Shown here: positions 7,152 to 17,515 of the stretch, piece after piece
How positions within the stretch are numbered: position 1 is the first letter of the stretch
Layout of the letters: each line of letters begins with the position of its first letter
NCBI GenBank assembly: GCA_009835325.1
Contig: VXWP01000117.1
Location: forward strand, 1 to 33,110
DNA length: 33,110 nucleotides
DNA from: Gemmatimonadota bacterium
Lineage (GTDB): Bacteria; JAAXHH01
Direction: 5' to 3'
The notes under the pieces: generated by a model
The model's database searches: none
What the model was told of the DNA's origin: nothing
The model's input: only the letters and a program-made list of their open reading frames with translations
Program-made: the position numbers and the translations under genes

Positions 7152-8753
7152 TCAGTCCAACGTCGGTCCGGGTATCTCCACCTTCTCTCCGACCGCGGCG
7201 ACTACATCGCCCTTCGCGACAAGTTCTCGTATGGTCTCAAAAAGTGGAGAGAGCGGGACGTCGCGGTCGAGGAAGGGGACGTGCCGGCGAATCAACCGGT
7301 ATGCCAGGTCGGTACCGGCGCCCAGCGCTTCCGGGGTGATTCCGGGTTCCCTGCATCTGAAATCGATGGCCTGGGCCGCGGCGATCAACTCGATGGCGAC
7401 GATGGTCTCCACGTTCTCCACCACCTGAAGCGTGTGGTGCACCGACGCCGCGCCCATGCTTACGTGATCTTCCGTGTTTGCGCCGCTCGGAATGGAGTCG
7501 GCGCTGGCCGGATGGGCCAGCACCTTGTTCTCCGACGCCAGGGCCGCCGCCGTGTACTGGGCGAGCATCAGGCCACTTTCCAGTCCGCCGTGGTCCGTTA
7601 AGAACATGGGCAAAATGCCCTCGTTGGAATCGGCATCCACCAGCCGCGCCGAGCGCCGCTCGCTCATGTTGCCCATGTCCGCGAGCGCCAGTTTCATGCT
7701 GTCCATGGCGACGGCGATGGGTTCGCCGTGGAAATTGCCCGCGCTGATGACTTCCGCGTCGGCGGGATCGTCGCTGGCGAAGACCAGCGGATTGTCGTTC
7801 GCGGCGTTCAGTTCGATGCCCACCACCCACCGGGCGTAGTCGATCGTGTCCCTGACCGTGCCGTGTACCTGGGGGACGCAGCGCAGGGTATAGGGATCCT
7901 GGACGTTGCCCGGATTGTCGGAACGCAGCAGCCGGCTGCCGTTCAGGATGTCCCGCAGGAAGCCCGCGCAGGCGATCTGCCGGGGGTGGGGCCGTATGGC
8001 GTGCACCCGCGCGTCGTAGGCGCGGTCGGTGCCTGCCAGCGCCTCCAGGGTCATGGCAGCGGCGATGTCCGCCGTAAGGGCGAGATGGGTCGCCCGGTGG
8101 ACCAGCAAGGCGCCGAGTCCGGCCATGAGCGTGGTGCCGTTCGTCAGCGCCAGGCCTTCCTTGGCACCCAGGGTTACGGGCCGGAGGCCGGCCTCCCGCA
8201 GCGCGGATGCGCCGTCGAGCCGACGGGACCGGTACATGGCTTCGCCTTCGCCGATGAGCACCAGGGACATGTGCGCCAGGGTCGCCAGGTCCCCGCTTGC
8301 GCCGAGAGAACCTCGTCCGGGAATGCAGGGATGCACGCCCGCGTTCAACATGTCCGCCATCAGTTGTACGACTTCAGTGCGAATCCCCGAATAGCCCATG
8401 GCGAGCGTATTTGCTCGGATGACCAGCATGGCCCGCACGGTCTCCTCGTCCAGTTCCGGTCCGGCTCCCGCCGCGTGACTCCTGATCAGGTTCAACTGCA
8501 GTTCGGCGACCTGGTCCGCCGAGATCAGCTTGTCCTTGAACCGACCGAACCCCGTGGTGATGCCGTAGGCGATCCGCCCTTCCGAGACCAGTCGGTCCAC
8601 GACCTCCCGGGACCGCTCCATGGGGGGAAGGGCATCGGGGTGAATGGCGACGGTCCGGCCCCGTGCGACGGCGACCACGTCGTCAATGGTGAGATCGTGG
8701 CCGGTGAGGGCCAGAGGGTCCGTAAGGACCGGGGATTTCCGTGAACCAGCCAT
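7152..8753 (-). CDS. hutH: Histidine ammonia-lyase (HutH)
   Basis: HutH removes ammonia from L-histidine to give urocanate. The 533-residue protein carries the Ala-Ser-Gly triad (residues 152-154 in GSLGASGDLATLAH) that cyclises into the MIO electrophile, and the catalytic tyrosine in YGITTGFG (Tyr63). NDNPLVF and FHGEPIAVAMD are further family signatures. Its length is slightly above the usual 500-510, because of about 15 extra N-terminal residues. It follows hutU by 22 bases and belongs to the same operon. No regulator gene is visible beside it. Confidence 0.97.
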   Translation of the reverse strand: MAGSRKSPVLTDPLALTGHDLTIDDVVAVARGRTVAIHPDALPPMERSREVVDRLVSEGRIAYGITTGFGRFKDKLISADQVAELQLNLIRSHAAGAGPELDEETVRAMLVIRANTLAMGYSGIRTEVVQLMADMLNAGVHPCIPGRGSLGASGDLATLAHMSLVLIGEGEAMYRSRRLDGASALREAGLRPVTLGAKEGLALTNGTTLMAGLGALLVHRATHLALTADIAAAMTLEALAGTDRAYDARVHAIRPHPRQIACAGFLRDILNGSRLLRSDNPGNVQDPYTLRCVPQVHGTVRDTIDYARWVVGIELNAANDNPLVFASDDPADAEVISAGNFHGEPIAVAMDSMKLALADMGNMSERRSARLVDADSNEGILPMFLTDHGGLESGLMLAQYTAAALASENKVLAHPASADSIPSGANTEDHVSMGAASVHHTLQVVENVETIVAIELIAAAQAIDFRCREPGITPEALGAGTDLAYRLIRRHVPFLDRDVPLSPLFETIRELVAKGDVVAAVGEKVEIPGPTLD

Positions 8754-8775
8754 ATTCGATCACTGCTTTTGAGGT

Positions 8776-10433
<1,658 letters not shown>

Positions 10434-10461
<28 letters not shown>

Positions 10462-11108
10462 TTTTCGTAGGTGAATTCGGGACTGTTGATCATGTCGAAG
10501 TGGGACCGTTCCCAGGTCCTGATCTCATTCGCCTTTCTCAGGGTGTCTTCCGCGATGTCGAGCGGGATCTTCACCACGCCGTCCACGTCGGCGAGCAACA
10601 GGTCGCCGGTCTGCACAAGCAACTGTCCGGCCACAAGCGGCCGGCCTACGGCCCGCACGTTGAAGGGGCCGTGGCCGGATACCGTACCGAGGCCCCATAT
10701 AGGCAGACCCGCTGCCCGGATGCCCTCGAGATCACGGACACAGCCTTCGACCACGGCGCCGACTACGCCGAGCTTCCTGTGGATATGCGCCATGCCGTCG
10801 CCGAAGAGGGCGGCGCGCTTCGGACGGGTGTCGACGTCCTTCATTACCGCGATCATGGGACCCGGCGTCTCGTCCAGCACGTCGTAGTAGTCGGACCAGC
10901 TCATATTGGCCGGTGTGGCGTCCAGCGGGGTGACCTCGGAAGTCACGGCGTACCCGATCACGGCGCCGAATTCAGGCGTCAGGTACTGAATCTCCGGTCC
11001 GGTGTAATCGTCATTCGAAACGCCCTGCACTTTCTCCACGGCGTTGTAAACCGTGGCCGAGTCGAATCCGGCCAGACCGTTCAATACGGCATCGTCTACA
11101 CGGGTCAT
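10434..11108 (-). CDS. RraA-like / HMG-aldolase family protein
   Basis: A 224-residue protein of the family that holds RraA (RNase E regulator), 4-hydroxy-4-methyl-2-oxoglutarate aldolases and oxaloacetate decarboxylases; many members are labelled demethylmenaquinone methyltransferase by historical error. Visible motifs are [21 protein letters not shown] and CVRD (Arg125, Asp126); the usual D-G-x-x-R-D is E-G-C-V-R-D here. A strong AAAGGAG site (11117-11123) fixes the ATG at 11108, although the frame stays open much further upstream. It is the first gene of the hut operon and overlaps hutU. Its role in histidine breakdown is unknown; a decarboxylase or aldolase acting on a keto acid is possible. 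Confidence 0.85.
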
Positions 11109-11115
11109 CCCAGTA

Positions 11116-11123
11116 GCTCCTTT
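11116..11123 (-). promoter_or_regulatory. Ribosome binding site that sets the RraA-like start
   Basis: AAAGGAGC on the minus strand lies seven bases before the ATG at 11108. The open frame runs on for another 280 codons upstream, and this site is the main reason to prefer the short protein. Confidence 0.8.
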
Positions 11124-11337
11124 AAATTGAAGAATTACAGTTATCGGACGTATATAGAATCGTCGCAGCAGGAAGGGGTTGTTGAACGTAGAGCCCCACG
11201 GGCTAAAATCGACCGGGAAGAACCAGAAATCAAGGGAAATACACCGCCGGCCTACCGTCTCCCGAGGCTGGCCGCGGCATGCGTGTCGACTTTGCCCTGG
11301 TCCGTTTCCCGGGCAACGTCGGGTCGATGCAAATCCG

Positions 11338-11366
11338 TTGACAGCAACGTTGATTCTTGTCATTTT
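11338..11366 (+). promoter_or_regulatory. Candidate sigma70-type promoter for the DUF2911 gene
   Basis: A perfect TTGACA (11338-11343) is followed after 17 bases by CATTTT (11361-11366), a weak -10 match. Transcription would start about 55 bases before the ATG at 11427. The -35 is convincing and the -10 is not. Confidence 0.4.
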
Positions 11367-11415
11367 TTGGTCCGTACGACCTGCTTCAAAGGATGTCGGA
11401 ACAAGTACCGTTTTC

Positions 11416-11421
11416 AGGAGG
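11416..11421 (+). promoter_or_regulatory. Ribosome binding site for the DUF2911 gene
   Basis: AGGAGG lies five bases before the ATG at 11427. This supports a start there, although the open frame continues back to about 10401. Confidence 0.85.
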
Positions 11422-11426
11422 TTTTT

Positions 11427-11984
11427 ATGCTTCGCATTACCCGTATGGTCGGCAGCCTGGTCCTTGCCATGGCCCTTACTTCCCTGGGCGGGATCGCCGA
11501 TGCCCAGACGACGATGCCCGCAGGCGGTGAAGGATCGGACCCCGGCCGGGGCATGGCGGAAGTCACGCTGTCGGGAGGCAAGGTATCCATCGATTACGGC
11601 CGTCCCGAAATGAAGGGCAGGGACATGCTCGCCATGGCGCCGGCAGGATTCGTCTGGCGCTTCGGCAGCAACAAATCCACGACCTTCACGTCGGAAGCCG
11701 ACCTGATGTTCGGTGATCAGACCCTGGCCATGGGTTCCTACAGCGCATGGATCAAGCACGTGGAAGGCGATTCGTGGTCGCTCATCTTCAACAGTGAGGT
11801 GGGGATCTGGGGCGCACCGGGCGCCAGCCGGGAGAACGACGTGCTGGAAGTACCGCTGAGTTACAGCACGGGCGACGAATCGGTGGAGCGGCTCACCGTA
11901 GAGCTCAAGGATTCGGATGGGAAGGGAAAGCTGTCCGTTTCGTGGGGAACCCACCGGTTGATGGGTAGTTTCTCGGCCAAGTAG
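11427..11984 (+). CDS. Exported DUF2911 domain protein
   Basis: A 185-residue protein. The N-terminus is a signal peptide: positive MLRITR, a hydrophobic stretch, and a likely cleavage after ADA at residue 26. The mature part matches DUF2911 as I know it: VSIDYGRPEMKGRDM, then FVWRFGSNKSTTFTSEADL, then GDQTLAMGSYSAWIKH and SLIFNSEVGIWG. The family is common in Bacteroidota and related groups, is exported or periplasmic, and has no established function. It is a single-gene unit with its own promoter candidate, a strong ribosome site and an intrinsic terminator. Confidence 0.88.
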   Translation: MLRITRMVGSLVLAMALTSLGGIADAQTTMPAGGEGSDPGRGMAEVTLSGGKVSIDYGRPEMKGRDMLAMAPAGFVWRFGSNKSTTFTSEADLMFGDQTLAMGSYSAWIKHVEGDSWSLIFNSEVGIWGAPGASRENDVLEVPLSYSTGDESVERLTVELKDSDGKGKLSVSWGTHRLMGSFSAK

Positions 11985-12015
11985 TTTCCGCCGCTATCCT
12001 GTAAAGGCAGCATCC

Positions 12016-12050
12016 AAGGGACAGGGGAACCTATTCTCCTGTCCCTTTTT
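12016..12050 (+). terminator. Intrinsic terminator after the DUF2911 gene
   Basis: The inverted repeat GGGACAGG (12018-12025) / CCTGTCCC (12038-12045) has a 12-base loop and is followed by TTTTT at 12046-12050. It lies about 30 bases after the stop codon. The U-tract is on the plus strand only, so it should not end the convergent Ldh-family transcript efficiently. Confidence 0.85.
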
Positions 12051-12053
12051 CAT

Positions 12054-12104
12054 TTCCGCGGACTTACCAGTTCCGCGGACTTACCAGTTCCGCGGACTTA
12101 CCAG
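12054..12104. repeat. Three exact 17-bp tandem repeats at the 3' end of the Ldh-family gene
   Basis: Three identical 17-bp units (12054-12070, 12071-12087, 12088-12104) begin TTCCGCGGAC. The last unit covers the final codons and TAA stop of the minus-strand dehydrogenase (stop at 12098-12100). The other two copies repeat that TAA just downstream. Confidence 0.95.
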
Positions 12105-13156
12105 TGCTCGGGGTCCAGGCCGACCCGCGTCCCGGCTTCCTTCATCTGCTGCCAGGTGGTGTCGTCGATGCTGATCCCTTCCTGCCGTCGCTTCGCCGCC
12201 AGTCGGAACTCCGGTTCGCCCGGTATGAGGATCTCGTCGAATCCCGGTGCTGTACGGCTGGCTTTCACGTGGCGGATCATTCCTTCGACTTCCTCGTAGT
12301 ACCAGTCCAGATCGGTAAAGAAAGAGATATCGTAAACGGTGAAGAGCACCCCGTTGCTCGATACGGTCTGCTCGCCCTGCGCGCATCCCTGTCCGCTCAG
12401 CGTGCCGCCCAGGATCTCTACGAGCAGCCCCAGGCTGTAGCCCTTGTGGGCGACGATGCCACCCATGGGCAGGATGGCGCCGTTGGGCGGCGGGCCCTTG
12501 ATCACGGTCGGGTCCGTGGTGGGATTTCCTTCGTGGTCGATCAACCAGCCCTCGGGAACCCGCACGCCCTTGTTCGCGGCGACACGCACCTTGCCTTCCG
12601 CGACGACGGAAGTGGTCAGGTCTACCATGACGGGGTCGTCGTTCCTGCGGGGGGCCGAGAAAGCAATGGGATTGGTGCTGATGCGTCCGTCGATACCGCC
12701 GAAGGGCGGGATCTGGCGTCCGAACCGGCCCGCGTTGACGAAGGCCAGTCCGATCAGGCCCTCCCGGGCCGCCATGAGCGGATAAGCGCCCACGCGCCCC
12801 ACGTGGCTGGTGCGCCTTAGCGAAACCGTGGCCGTGCCGTGCGCTCTCGCCTTCTTCATGGCCAGTTGCATGGCGACGGTTCCGCCCACCTGGCCGAGCG
12901 CGCCTCCGTTGTCCACCACGGCCGTGCACGGACTTTCACTTACGACCTGCACTTCGGCCCTGGCCTTGAACCGGCCCTCGTCCTTGATGGCCTTGACGTA
13001 TTCCGGGATCCGGATGGCGCCGTGAGAATCGTGGCCGAAGAGATTGGAATCCACGAGGTGGTCCACGACGCTGCGGGCATCGTCCGCCGTACAGCCGGCT
13101 GCCTCCATCACCTCACAGCCGATTCGATGCAGTTTCTCTGGGGAAATTACTGGCAT
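12098..13156 (-). CDS. Ldh-family (malate/L-lactate/ureidoglycolate-type) NAD(P)-dependent oxidoreductase
   Basis: A 352-residue protein of the Ldh_2 family, which oxidises 2-hydroxy acids such as malate, sulfolactate or ureidoglycolate and has a fold unlike classical lactate dehydrogenases. Signatures are FGHDSHGAIRIPEY (His42-His45), the catalytic histidine in RRTSHVGRVGAYPL (His118), ISTNPIAFSAP, and GGIVAHKGYSLGLLVEILGG. A GGAAAGGAAG site precedes the ATG at 13156. It follows a D-2-hydroxyacid dehydrogenase by 18 bases; two dehydrogenases for 2-hydroxy acids side by side suggest handling of both enantiomers or of successive steps. Its 3' end is tandemly duplicated. Confidence 0.93.
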   Translation of the reverse strand: MPVISPEKLHRIGCEVMEAAGCTADDARSVVDHLVDSNLFGHDSHGAIRIPEYVKAIKDEGRFKARAEVQVVSESPCTAVVDNGGALGQVGGTVAMQLAMKKARAHGTATVSLRRTSHVGRVGAYPLMAAREGLIGLAFVNAGRFGRQIPPFGGIDGRISTNPIAFSAPRRNDDPVMVDLTTSVVAEGKVRVAANKGVRVPEGWLIDHEGNPTTDPTVIKGPPPNGAILPMGGIVAHKGYSLGLLVEILGGTLSGQGCAQGEQTVSSNGVLFTVYDISFFTDLDWYYEEVEGMIRHVKASRTAPGFDEILIPGEPEFRLAAKRRQEGISIDDTTWQQMKEAGTRVGLDPEHW

Positions 13157-13174
13157 TGTCTTCCTTTCCTGGTC

Positions 13175-14209
13175 TTATCCGTTGAACTTTTCCAGTTTTC
13201 TCCTCAAGCCGGGCCGTTCGAGTACTTCCCGGTTGACCACGTAGGGAGGCTCTTCTCCACGGGAGACGGCCAGGGCCGCCTTCATGCAGTCGTGTCCGAT
13301 ATCGCGAAACAACTCGTAGGTCCAGCACGAAGCGTGAGGCGCCAGGATGACGTTTGGCAGGGACAGCAGGGGATCGTCGGCGTCTGGCGGTTCCTGCTCG
13401 AATACGTCAATGGCCGCGCCTGCGATCCAGCCTTCCTGCAACGCCTGCTCCAGTGCTTTCTGGTCTACGATGGCGCCACGCGCCGTGTTGACGAGGTAGG
13501 CGTCCTCCCGCATCATGCGCAGCTCACGCGCACCGATCAGGTACCGGGTGTGATCGTTCAACGGACAATGAATGGTGACGAAAGTGCTTCGTTTGAGCAG
13601 GGTCTCCCGGTCCACCAGCGTAACGCCCAGTTGTGCGGCCTCATCCGCGGTCACGACGGGGTCGGAGACGAGGATTTCCGATGGTTCGAAGGGCGCCAGC
13701 ATGCGCGACACCTCGCGGCCGATCATGCCCATGCCGATCAGGCCGACCACGCGGCCCCGGATCTCGCATCCCATATGATCGAAACGGATGTCCCAGTCGT
13801 CGTTCCGCACGATGGCGTCCTTGATCGTCACCCGGTGACACAGACCGAGCATGAGGGCCATCGTGGCGCTGGCCACCGGCCTGCGCGTGGCCTCCGGCGT
13901 GATCGTCACCATGACGTCCGCCTCCGTCGCGGCGTCCATATCGATCATGTCGTAGCCCACGCCCGTCCGGGCGATGAGCGCCAGGCGCTCGCTCCCGGCA
14001 AAGGAGTCTTGCGTGTAGGGCTGGCCCATGGAGATCACCGCGTCGAAATCCTCGAGCTGATCCGGGGTGACGGGCCACCGGTCCTCTTCCAGGAAGGCAT
14101 GGAAGACCCCGGCTTCGTCCAGCAGGTCGACGCCGAAATTGTCGAACACGACCCCGCCGTCGGGACCCCGCAGGTCTGCGACCAGGGCTACGCGGAAATC
14201 ATCGGGCAT
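13175..14209 (-). CDS. D-isomer-specific 2-hydroxyacid dehydrogenase
   Basis: A 344-residue NAD(P)-dependent enzyme that interconverts 2-keto acids and D-2-hydroxy acids. The Rossmann motif GLIGMGMIG (about residues 156-164) is followed by the catalytic triad Arg244 (NTARGAIVD), Glu273 (VFEQEPP) and His292 (LAPHASCW). The N-terminal substrate-binding half includes RTGVGYDMIDMDAA. Specificity (glycerate, phosphoglycerate, glyoxylate, others) cannot be decided. It lies 67 bases after the OPT-like carrier; a 20-bp tandem repeat fills most of that gap. MPDDF is the likely start, preceded by GAGGGA at a long spacing. Confidence 0.94.
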   Translation of the reverse strand: MPDDFRVALVADLRGPDGGVVFDNFGVDLLDEAGVFHAFLEEDRWPVTPDQLEDFDAVISMGQPYTQDSFAGSERLALIARTGVGYDMIDMDAATEADVMVTITPEATRRPVASATMALMLGLCHRVTIKDAIVRNDDWDIRFDHMGCEIRGRVVGLIGMGMIGREVSRMLAPFEPSEILVSDPVVTADEAAQLGVTLVDRETLLKRSTFVTIHCPLNDHTRYLIGARELRMMREDAYLVNTARGAIVDQKALEQALQEGWIAGAAIDVFEQEPPDADDPLLSLPNVILAPHASCWTYELFRDIGHDCMKAALAVSRGEEPPYVVNREVLERPGLRRKLEKFNG

Positions 14210-14242
14210 AAACAGTCCGTTCCCTCTTTACATTCGTCAGCA

Positions 14243-14298
14243 CAGGATCCGGGACGTCGGAACAAGCTCCGGGACGTCAGAACAGGATCTGGGACGTG
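14243..14298. repeat. 20-bp tandem repeat at the 3' end of the OPT-like transporter gene
   Basis: Three imperfect 20-bp units (14243-14262, 14263-14282, and 14283 onward) share a core of the form CCGGGACGTC. The third unit lies in the last codons of the minus-strand transporter, whose TGA is at 14277-14279 inside unit 2. The other copies extend into the gap before the dehydrogenase gene. Confidence 0.88.
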
Positions 14299-16334
14299 GA
14301 CTTGGCGATCAGCACCAGGGAGACGGCCGCCATGCCGATCAGGCCCAGGCCGCACCCGTACCCGGCCAGGATCACCGGCGCGTAGGCGCGCCACCTTTTC
14401 TCTCCGTACCGCCGTCCGAAATAGAACCGGCCCAGCATCGCTCCGATGAACGTGGGCAGCGTGTAGTGTATCCAGGCACCGGTGCCCAGTCCCGCGACCA
14501 GGCCGTAGAATAGCAACGGCGGCGCCTTGAGCAGGCTCAGGACCCCGTACAGGGCCACCGTGAACCCCATCCCGGCGCCGATGTATTCCCACTTGATGAG
14601 TTGCCCGATCACATCCGATCCGCCCGGCAGGGTCGACTTGATCCAGATCGTTTCCATCGTCGCCTGCAGCGGCCACATCTTCTCGACGAAGGGATAGGCC
14701 GCGGACGGTATGGGCGCCAGTTTCCAGATCAGGGCGTAGAACAGGAAACTGAACACAATGAGCAGCAACAGGCTCAATATATACAGTTTGACCAGGCTTG
14801 GGAATCGCGTTCGGGTGAGTTCCAGCTGTCGGAAGGTCGCCACCACGCCGCTGTGATCGAAGAGCGGAACCGGCGCGAACCAGATGGCCACGCCCTTGTA
14901 GCCCGACAGGTAGAAGGACCCCTCCCTCGCGTAGGGGAAGGACGATCCGTAAGGCGAGCCCGTGAGGCCGATCATGCGCGCGCCGATGTAGGAGAAGAAG
15001 GGCGTCCACAGGAACCCGAAAACCACGGAGATCCATACCGGGAACGTGGGTTCGAGGTAGTAGACCAGAGCGATGAAGCACAGGGTAGACAACGCCCAGA
15101 GCGCGATGGGTATGGGCAGCCTGAAATCACCCCGTTCCGGCGGCGGCCGGCGGGGTCCCTGGACGCCCGACGTGCCGTCCGGGTCTCGCTTCAGGGCGCG
15201 GGCGAAGGCCACCAGGCCGATCAGGCCGATGACCAGCGAAGTACCGATGGACGAAAAACTAAGCCAGAAATCGATGGTATTATTGATGGAGGTGGGAATG
15301 GTGCTCATCCCCGGCGCCCAGCTGTGCAAAAGGCCGAAGTGGTAGAGAGCCGGATTGGCGATGAAGGTGACCACGAAGGAACTGATGAAGGTGCCGACCA
15401 CGATCCAGAAGGGCAGGACGAAACCCACCAGGAGCGTGGCCATGTCCGTGCCGATGCCGATAGGCGACGCGGGCAACACGTCCCGGACCCGCGGCGTGAA
15501 GTCCGCGAAGGGAATGGGGAAGACCTCGACGCCCTTGGTCAGCACCACCCCCGATACCGTCGGGACGACCACGTAGAGTATGCCCCAGCCCAGGCCGATC
15601 ATGGCGCCGACGGTAAACAGGCGCCAGCGCCAGGTCTCCTCGCCCGCCGACGATTCCGCCAGCGCGGTGGCGCCGGCCGCCTGCACGGGCGCCAGGGGAA
15701 AGGGCAGGCGCTCGGTGTCGGCCGTGATGCGGAAGAGCACGTATCCCAGCGAAAGGGCGTTGACCAGGCCGAGAATGGACACAAGTACGGCCAGCAGGAT
15801 GGGCTCCATCCACTCCATGGAGAAGAGGGTCCGGGTGATCAGGGAATCGGATCCCCTGGGCGGCGATACCCACTGGGGCAGAAGCTGGGCCAGGCCGTCC
15901 GCCTGGGGGGATTGGATCAGATATTGGAACCAGATCATCTTGGCGAAAGGCGCGCCGTGCACCGACGATCCGGCCGCCATGCCGCTGGCGCCCAGTCCCG
16001 TCGCCGCCAGGCCGGCGGCGAGCCAGTAGAGGATGATGGCTTCCTGGGGCTTCAGCTTGATGAACAGGCGCTTCCCGATCTCGATGAACATGATGATGGT
16101 GACCCATTCCGCGGCGCCCGCGAAACTCTTTCCGGTCACCAGTTCCAGGTAGATCGCCCCCGGAAGCATGACCAGCCCGACGAAGAAGGCGGCCCAGATG
16201 ATCCGGCTGCTGAACCCGTCCTCGTAGGGCAGGCTGTCCGGCACGATCTGCCACTGGTCGTCCTGCCCGGCGGTCGCCGCGGTCTGGTCACGCTGCTCCC
16301 GGGGTTCCTGCTGTTCCCGGCTGGTGTCACTCAT
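14277..16334 (-). CDS. Oligopeptide-transporter-like polytopic membrane protein
   Basis: A 685-residue integral membrane protein with about 14 hydrophobic segments and a charged, Gln/Glu-rich N-terminal tail of about 45 residues. Features typical of the OPT group, as I recognise them, are the conserved ERLPFPLAPVQA after the fourth or fifth segment, ARMIGLTGSPYG in the middle, and the C-terminal GRFYFGRRYGEKRWRAY. It is more distantly related to the two other large membrane proteins in this window. It starts four bases after the amidohydrolase stop, so the pair is translationally linked and likely imports the amidohydrolase substrate or a precursor. Substrate unknown. Confidence 0.72.
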   Translation of the reverse strand: MSDTSREQQEPREQRDQTAATAGQDDQWQIVPDSLPYEDGFSSRIIWAAFFVGLVMLPGAIYLELVTGKSFAGAAEWVTIIMFIEIGKRLFIKLKPQEAIILYWLAAGLAATGLGASGMAAGSSVHGAPFAKMIWFQYLIQSPQADGLAQLLPQWVSPPRGSDSLITRTLFSMEWMEPILLAVLVSILGLVNALSLGYVLFRITADTERLPFPLAPVQAAGATALAESSAGEETWRWRLFTVGAMIGLGWGILYVVVPTVSGVVLTKGVEVFPIPFADFTPRVRDVLPASPIGIGTDMATLLVGFVLPFWIVVGTFISSFVVTFIANPALYHFGLLHSWAPGMSTIPTSINNTIDFWLSFSSIGTSLVIGLIGLVAFARALKRDPDGTSGVQGPRRPPPERGDFRLPIPIALWALSTLCFIALVYYLEPTFPVWISVVFGFLWTPFFSYIGARMIGLTGSPYGSSFPYAREGSFYLSGYKGVAIWFAPVPLFDHSGVVATFRQLELTRTRFPSLVKLYILSLLLLIVFSFLFYALIWKLAPIPSAAYPFVEKMWPLQATMETIWIKSTLPGGSDVIGQLIKWEYIGAGMGFTVALYGVLSLLKAPPLLFYGLVAGLGTGAWIHYTLPTFIGAMLGRFYFGRRYGEKRWRAYAPVILAGYGCGLGLIGMAAVSLVLIAKSTSQILF

Positions 16335-16338
16335 TCGC

Positions 16339-17496
16339 TCACTCGGTCCTTATGTAGTCGCCCGCCTTGTCCCAGTCCGGACGCGTCAGGCCGTTCAGGT
16401 CCCAGACCACCTCACCGGCCCGCACCGTCAGCAGGCACCTCAGCCGCCGGTCGCCGCGCATGCGCGCATGGCCCGAGTCCACGAAACCAAACTCTCCGTA
16501 TTCCAGTTCCAGCACGGCGACGTCCGCCTCCGCGCCGATGCTCAGCGTACCCAGTTCGGGGCGCCGGATGGCCCGGGCGGGGTTTCGCGTGGAGCGCATG
16601 ATCACGTCCTCCAGGGTCATCCCCATGTTCAGGCATTTCGACATGGTCGTGTTCATGCTCGCGTTCGGCATCAGGGCGCTGTACTTGTGGAGGTCCGTGC
16701 TGATGGTATCCGGCAGAAAGCCCTGCTCGATGGCCGGCACGGCGATGCGGAACCAGAAGCTGCCGCCGCCGTGGCCCAGGTCGAACAGGATGCCCTTGTC
16801 CCGGGCTTCCCGGACGTAGTCGTTCACCCGGCCGTTTTCGTCCAGCAGGGGTATGTGCTGCGCGTAGAGGTGCGTGTGTATGTCACCGGGGCTCAGCTTC
16901 TTCAGCAGCAGGTCCCGGTAGCTCCGGGTCGGCTTCGGCGCAAAATCGATCATGGCGATGGTGCCGCTTCGGCGGGCCGCCTCGACGGCGCCGTCCACCG
17001 CCTCCCAGCCCGGTCCGCCGAAATGGGCGGTCTTGGACCCGACGACGTGCTCCGGGTATCGGGCGATCATGTCCCCGCAGGGTACCGGGTCCATCTCCGA
17101 AACGTCCTGCTCCACGGCGCCTTCCATGCCGGCGCCCACGATGTTGATCAGCGCCAGGACCCGGGTTGTGGAATCCGCGATGACCGTGTCCTTGAAGTCT
17201 TCGAACTTCTTCCAGCCTGCGCCCCCGGTATCCAGCACCGTGGTCACCCCGTTGGGAAGCACGTGGGCGTCCGGGAATACCCATCCCCGGTAACCGCCGT
17301 AGGCATGCATGTGGATGTCGATCAACCCGGGCGTGACGTAATGGCCGTGGACGCGGGCGACCTTTCGGCCGTGTTCCGCCGGGATGTCGTGCTCCACCGC
17401 CGCGATCAGGCCGCCGTCGACGGCGACGTCCCGGCTTCCGCTGATGCCGTTCTCCGGATCGATGACGTGGCCGCCTTTGATAATCAAATCGTACAT
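16339..17496 (-). CDS. Amidohydrolase/deacetylase-family metallohydrolase (COG3964-like)
   Basis: A 385-residue amidohydrolase-superfamily enzyme. The metal site is DIHMHAYGGYRG (His62, His64), a candidate bridging lysine in GSKTAHFGG (Lys155), DIHTHLYAQH (His207 or His209), FDLGHGGGSF (His242) and the catalytic aspartate in TISTDLH (Asp268). The N-terminal IIKGGHVIDPENGI is the usual beta-sandwich strand. It resembles the COG3964 group, in which some members hydrolyse acetyl-(R)-mandelate; that is a family-level memory, not an assignment. GAGAGGAG lies seven bases before the ATG. Followed at once by the OPT-like carrier and two hydroxyacid dehydrogenases. Confidence 0.9.
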   Translation of the reverse strand: MYDLIIKGGHVIDPENGISGSRDVAVDGGLIAAVEHDIPAEHGRKVARVHGHYVTPGLIDIHMHAYGGYRGWVFPDAHVLPNGVTTVLDTGGAGWKKFEDFKDTVIADSTTRVLALINIVGAGMEGAVEQDVSEMDPVPCGDMIARYPEHVVGSKTAHFGGPGWEAVDGAVEAARRSGTIAMIDFAPKPTRSYRDLLLKKLSPGDIHTHLYAQHIPLLDENGRVNDYVREARDKGILFDLGHGGGSFWFRIAVPAIEQGFLPDTISTDLHKYSALMPNASMNTTMSKCLNMGMTLEDVIMRSTRNPARAIRRPELGTLSIGAEADVAVLELEYGEFGFVDSGHARMRGDRRLRCLLTVRAGEVVWDLNGLTRPDWDKAGDYIRTE

Positions 17497-17515
17497 CGCC
17501 GCTCCTCTCCGCAGG

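Larger units (their letters stand above)
11109..11426 (-). other. Divergent intergenic region between the hut operon and the DUF2911 gene
   Basis: This 318-bp stretch separates two divergently transcribed units and should hold both promoters. The part next to the hut operon is AT-rich for this genome. It contains TATATA at 11151-11156 on the minus strand, but I see no good -35 element at 16-18 bp from it. No repressor palindrome, riboswitch or small gene was recognised. Confidence 0.5.

Noticed and set aside
12054-12104. Possible CRISPR or transposon end
   Set aside because: The units are only 17 bp and directly adjacent without spacers. No transposase, cas gene or inverted repeat is present.
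14601-16601. A 666-codon open frame on the plus strand opposite the OPT-like transporter
   Set aside because: Low-complexity Arg/Gly/Asp/Gln translation mirroring the transporter codons; no recognisable motif.
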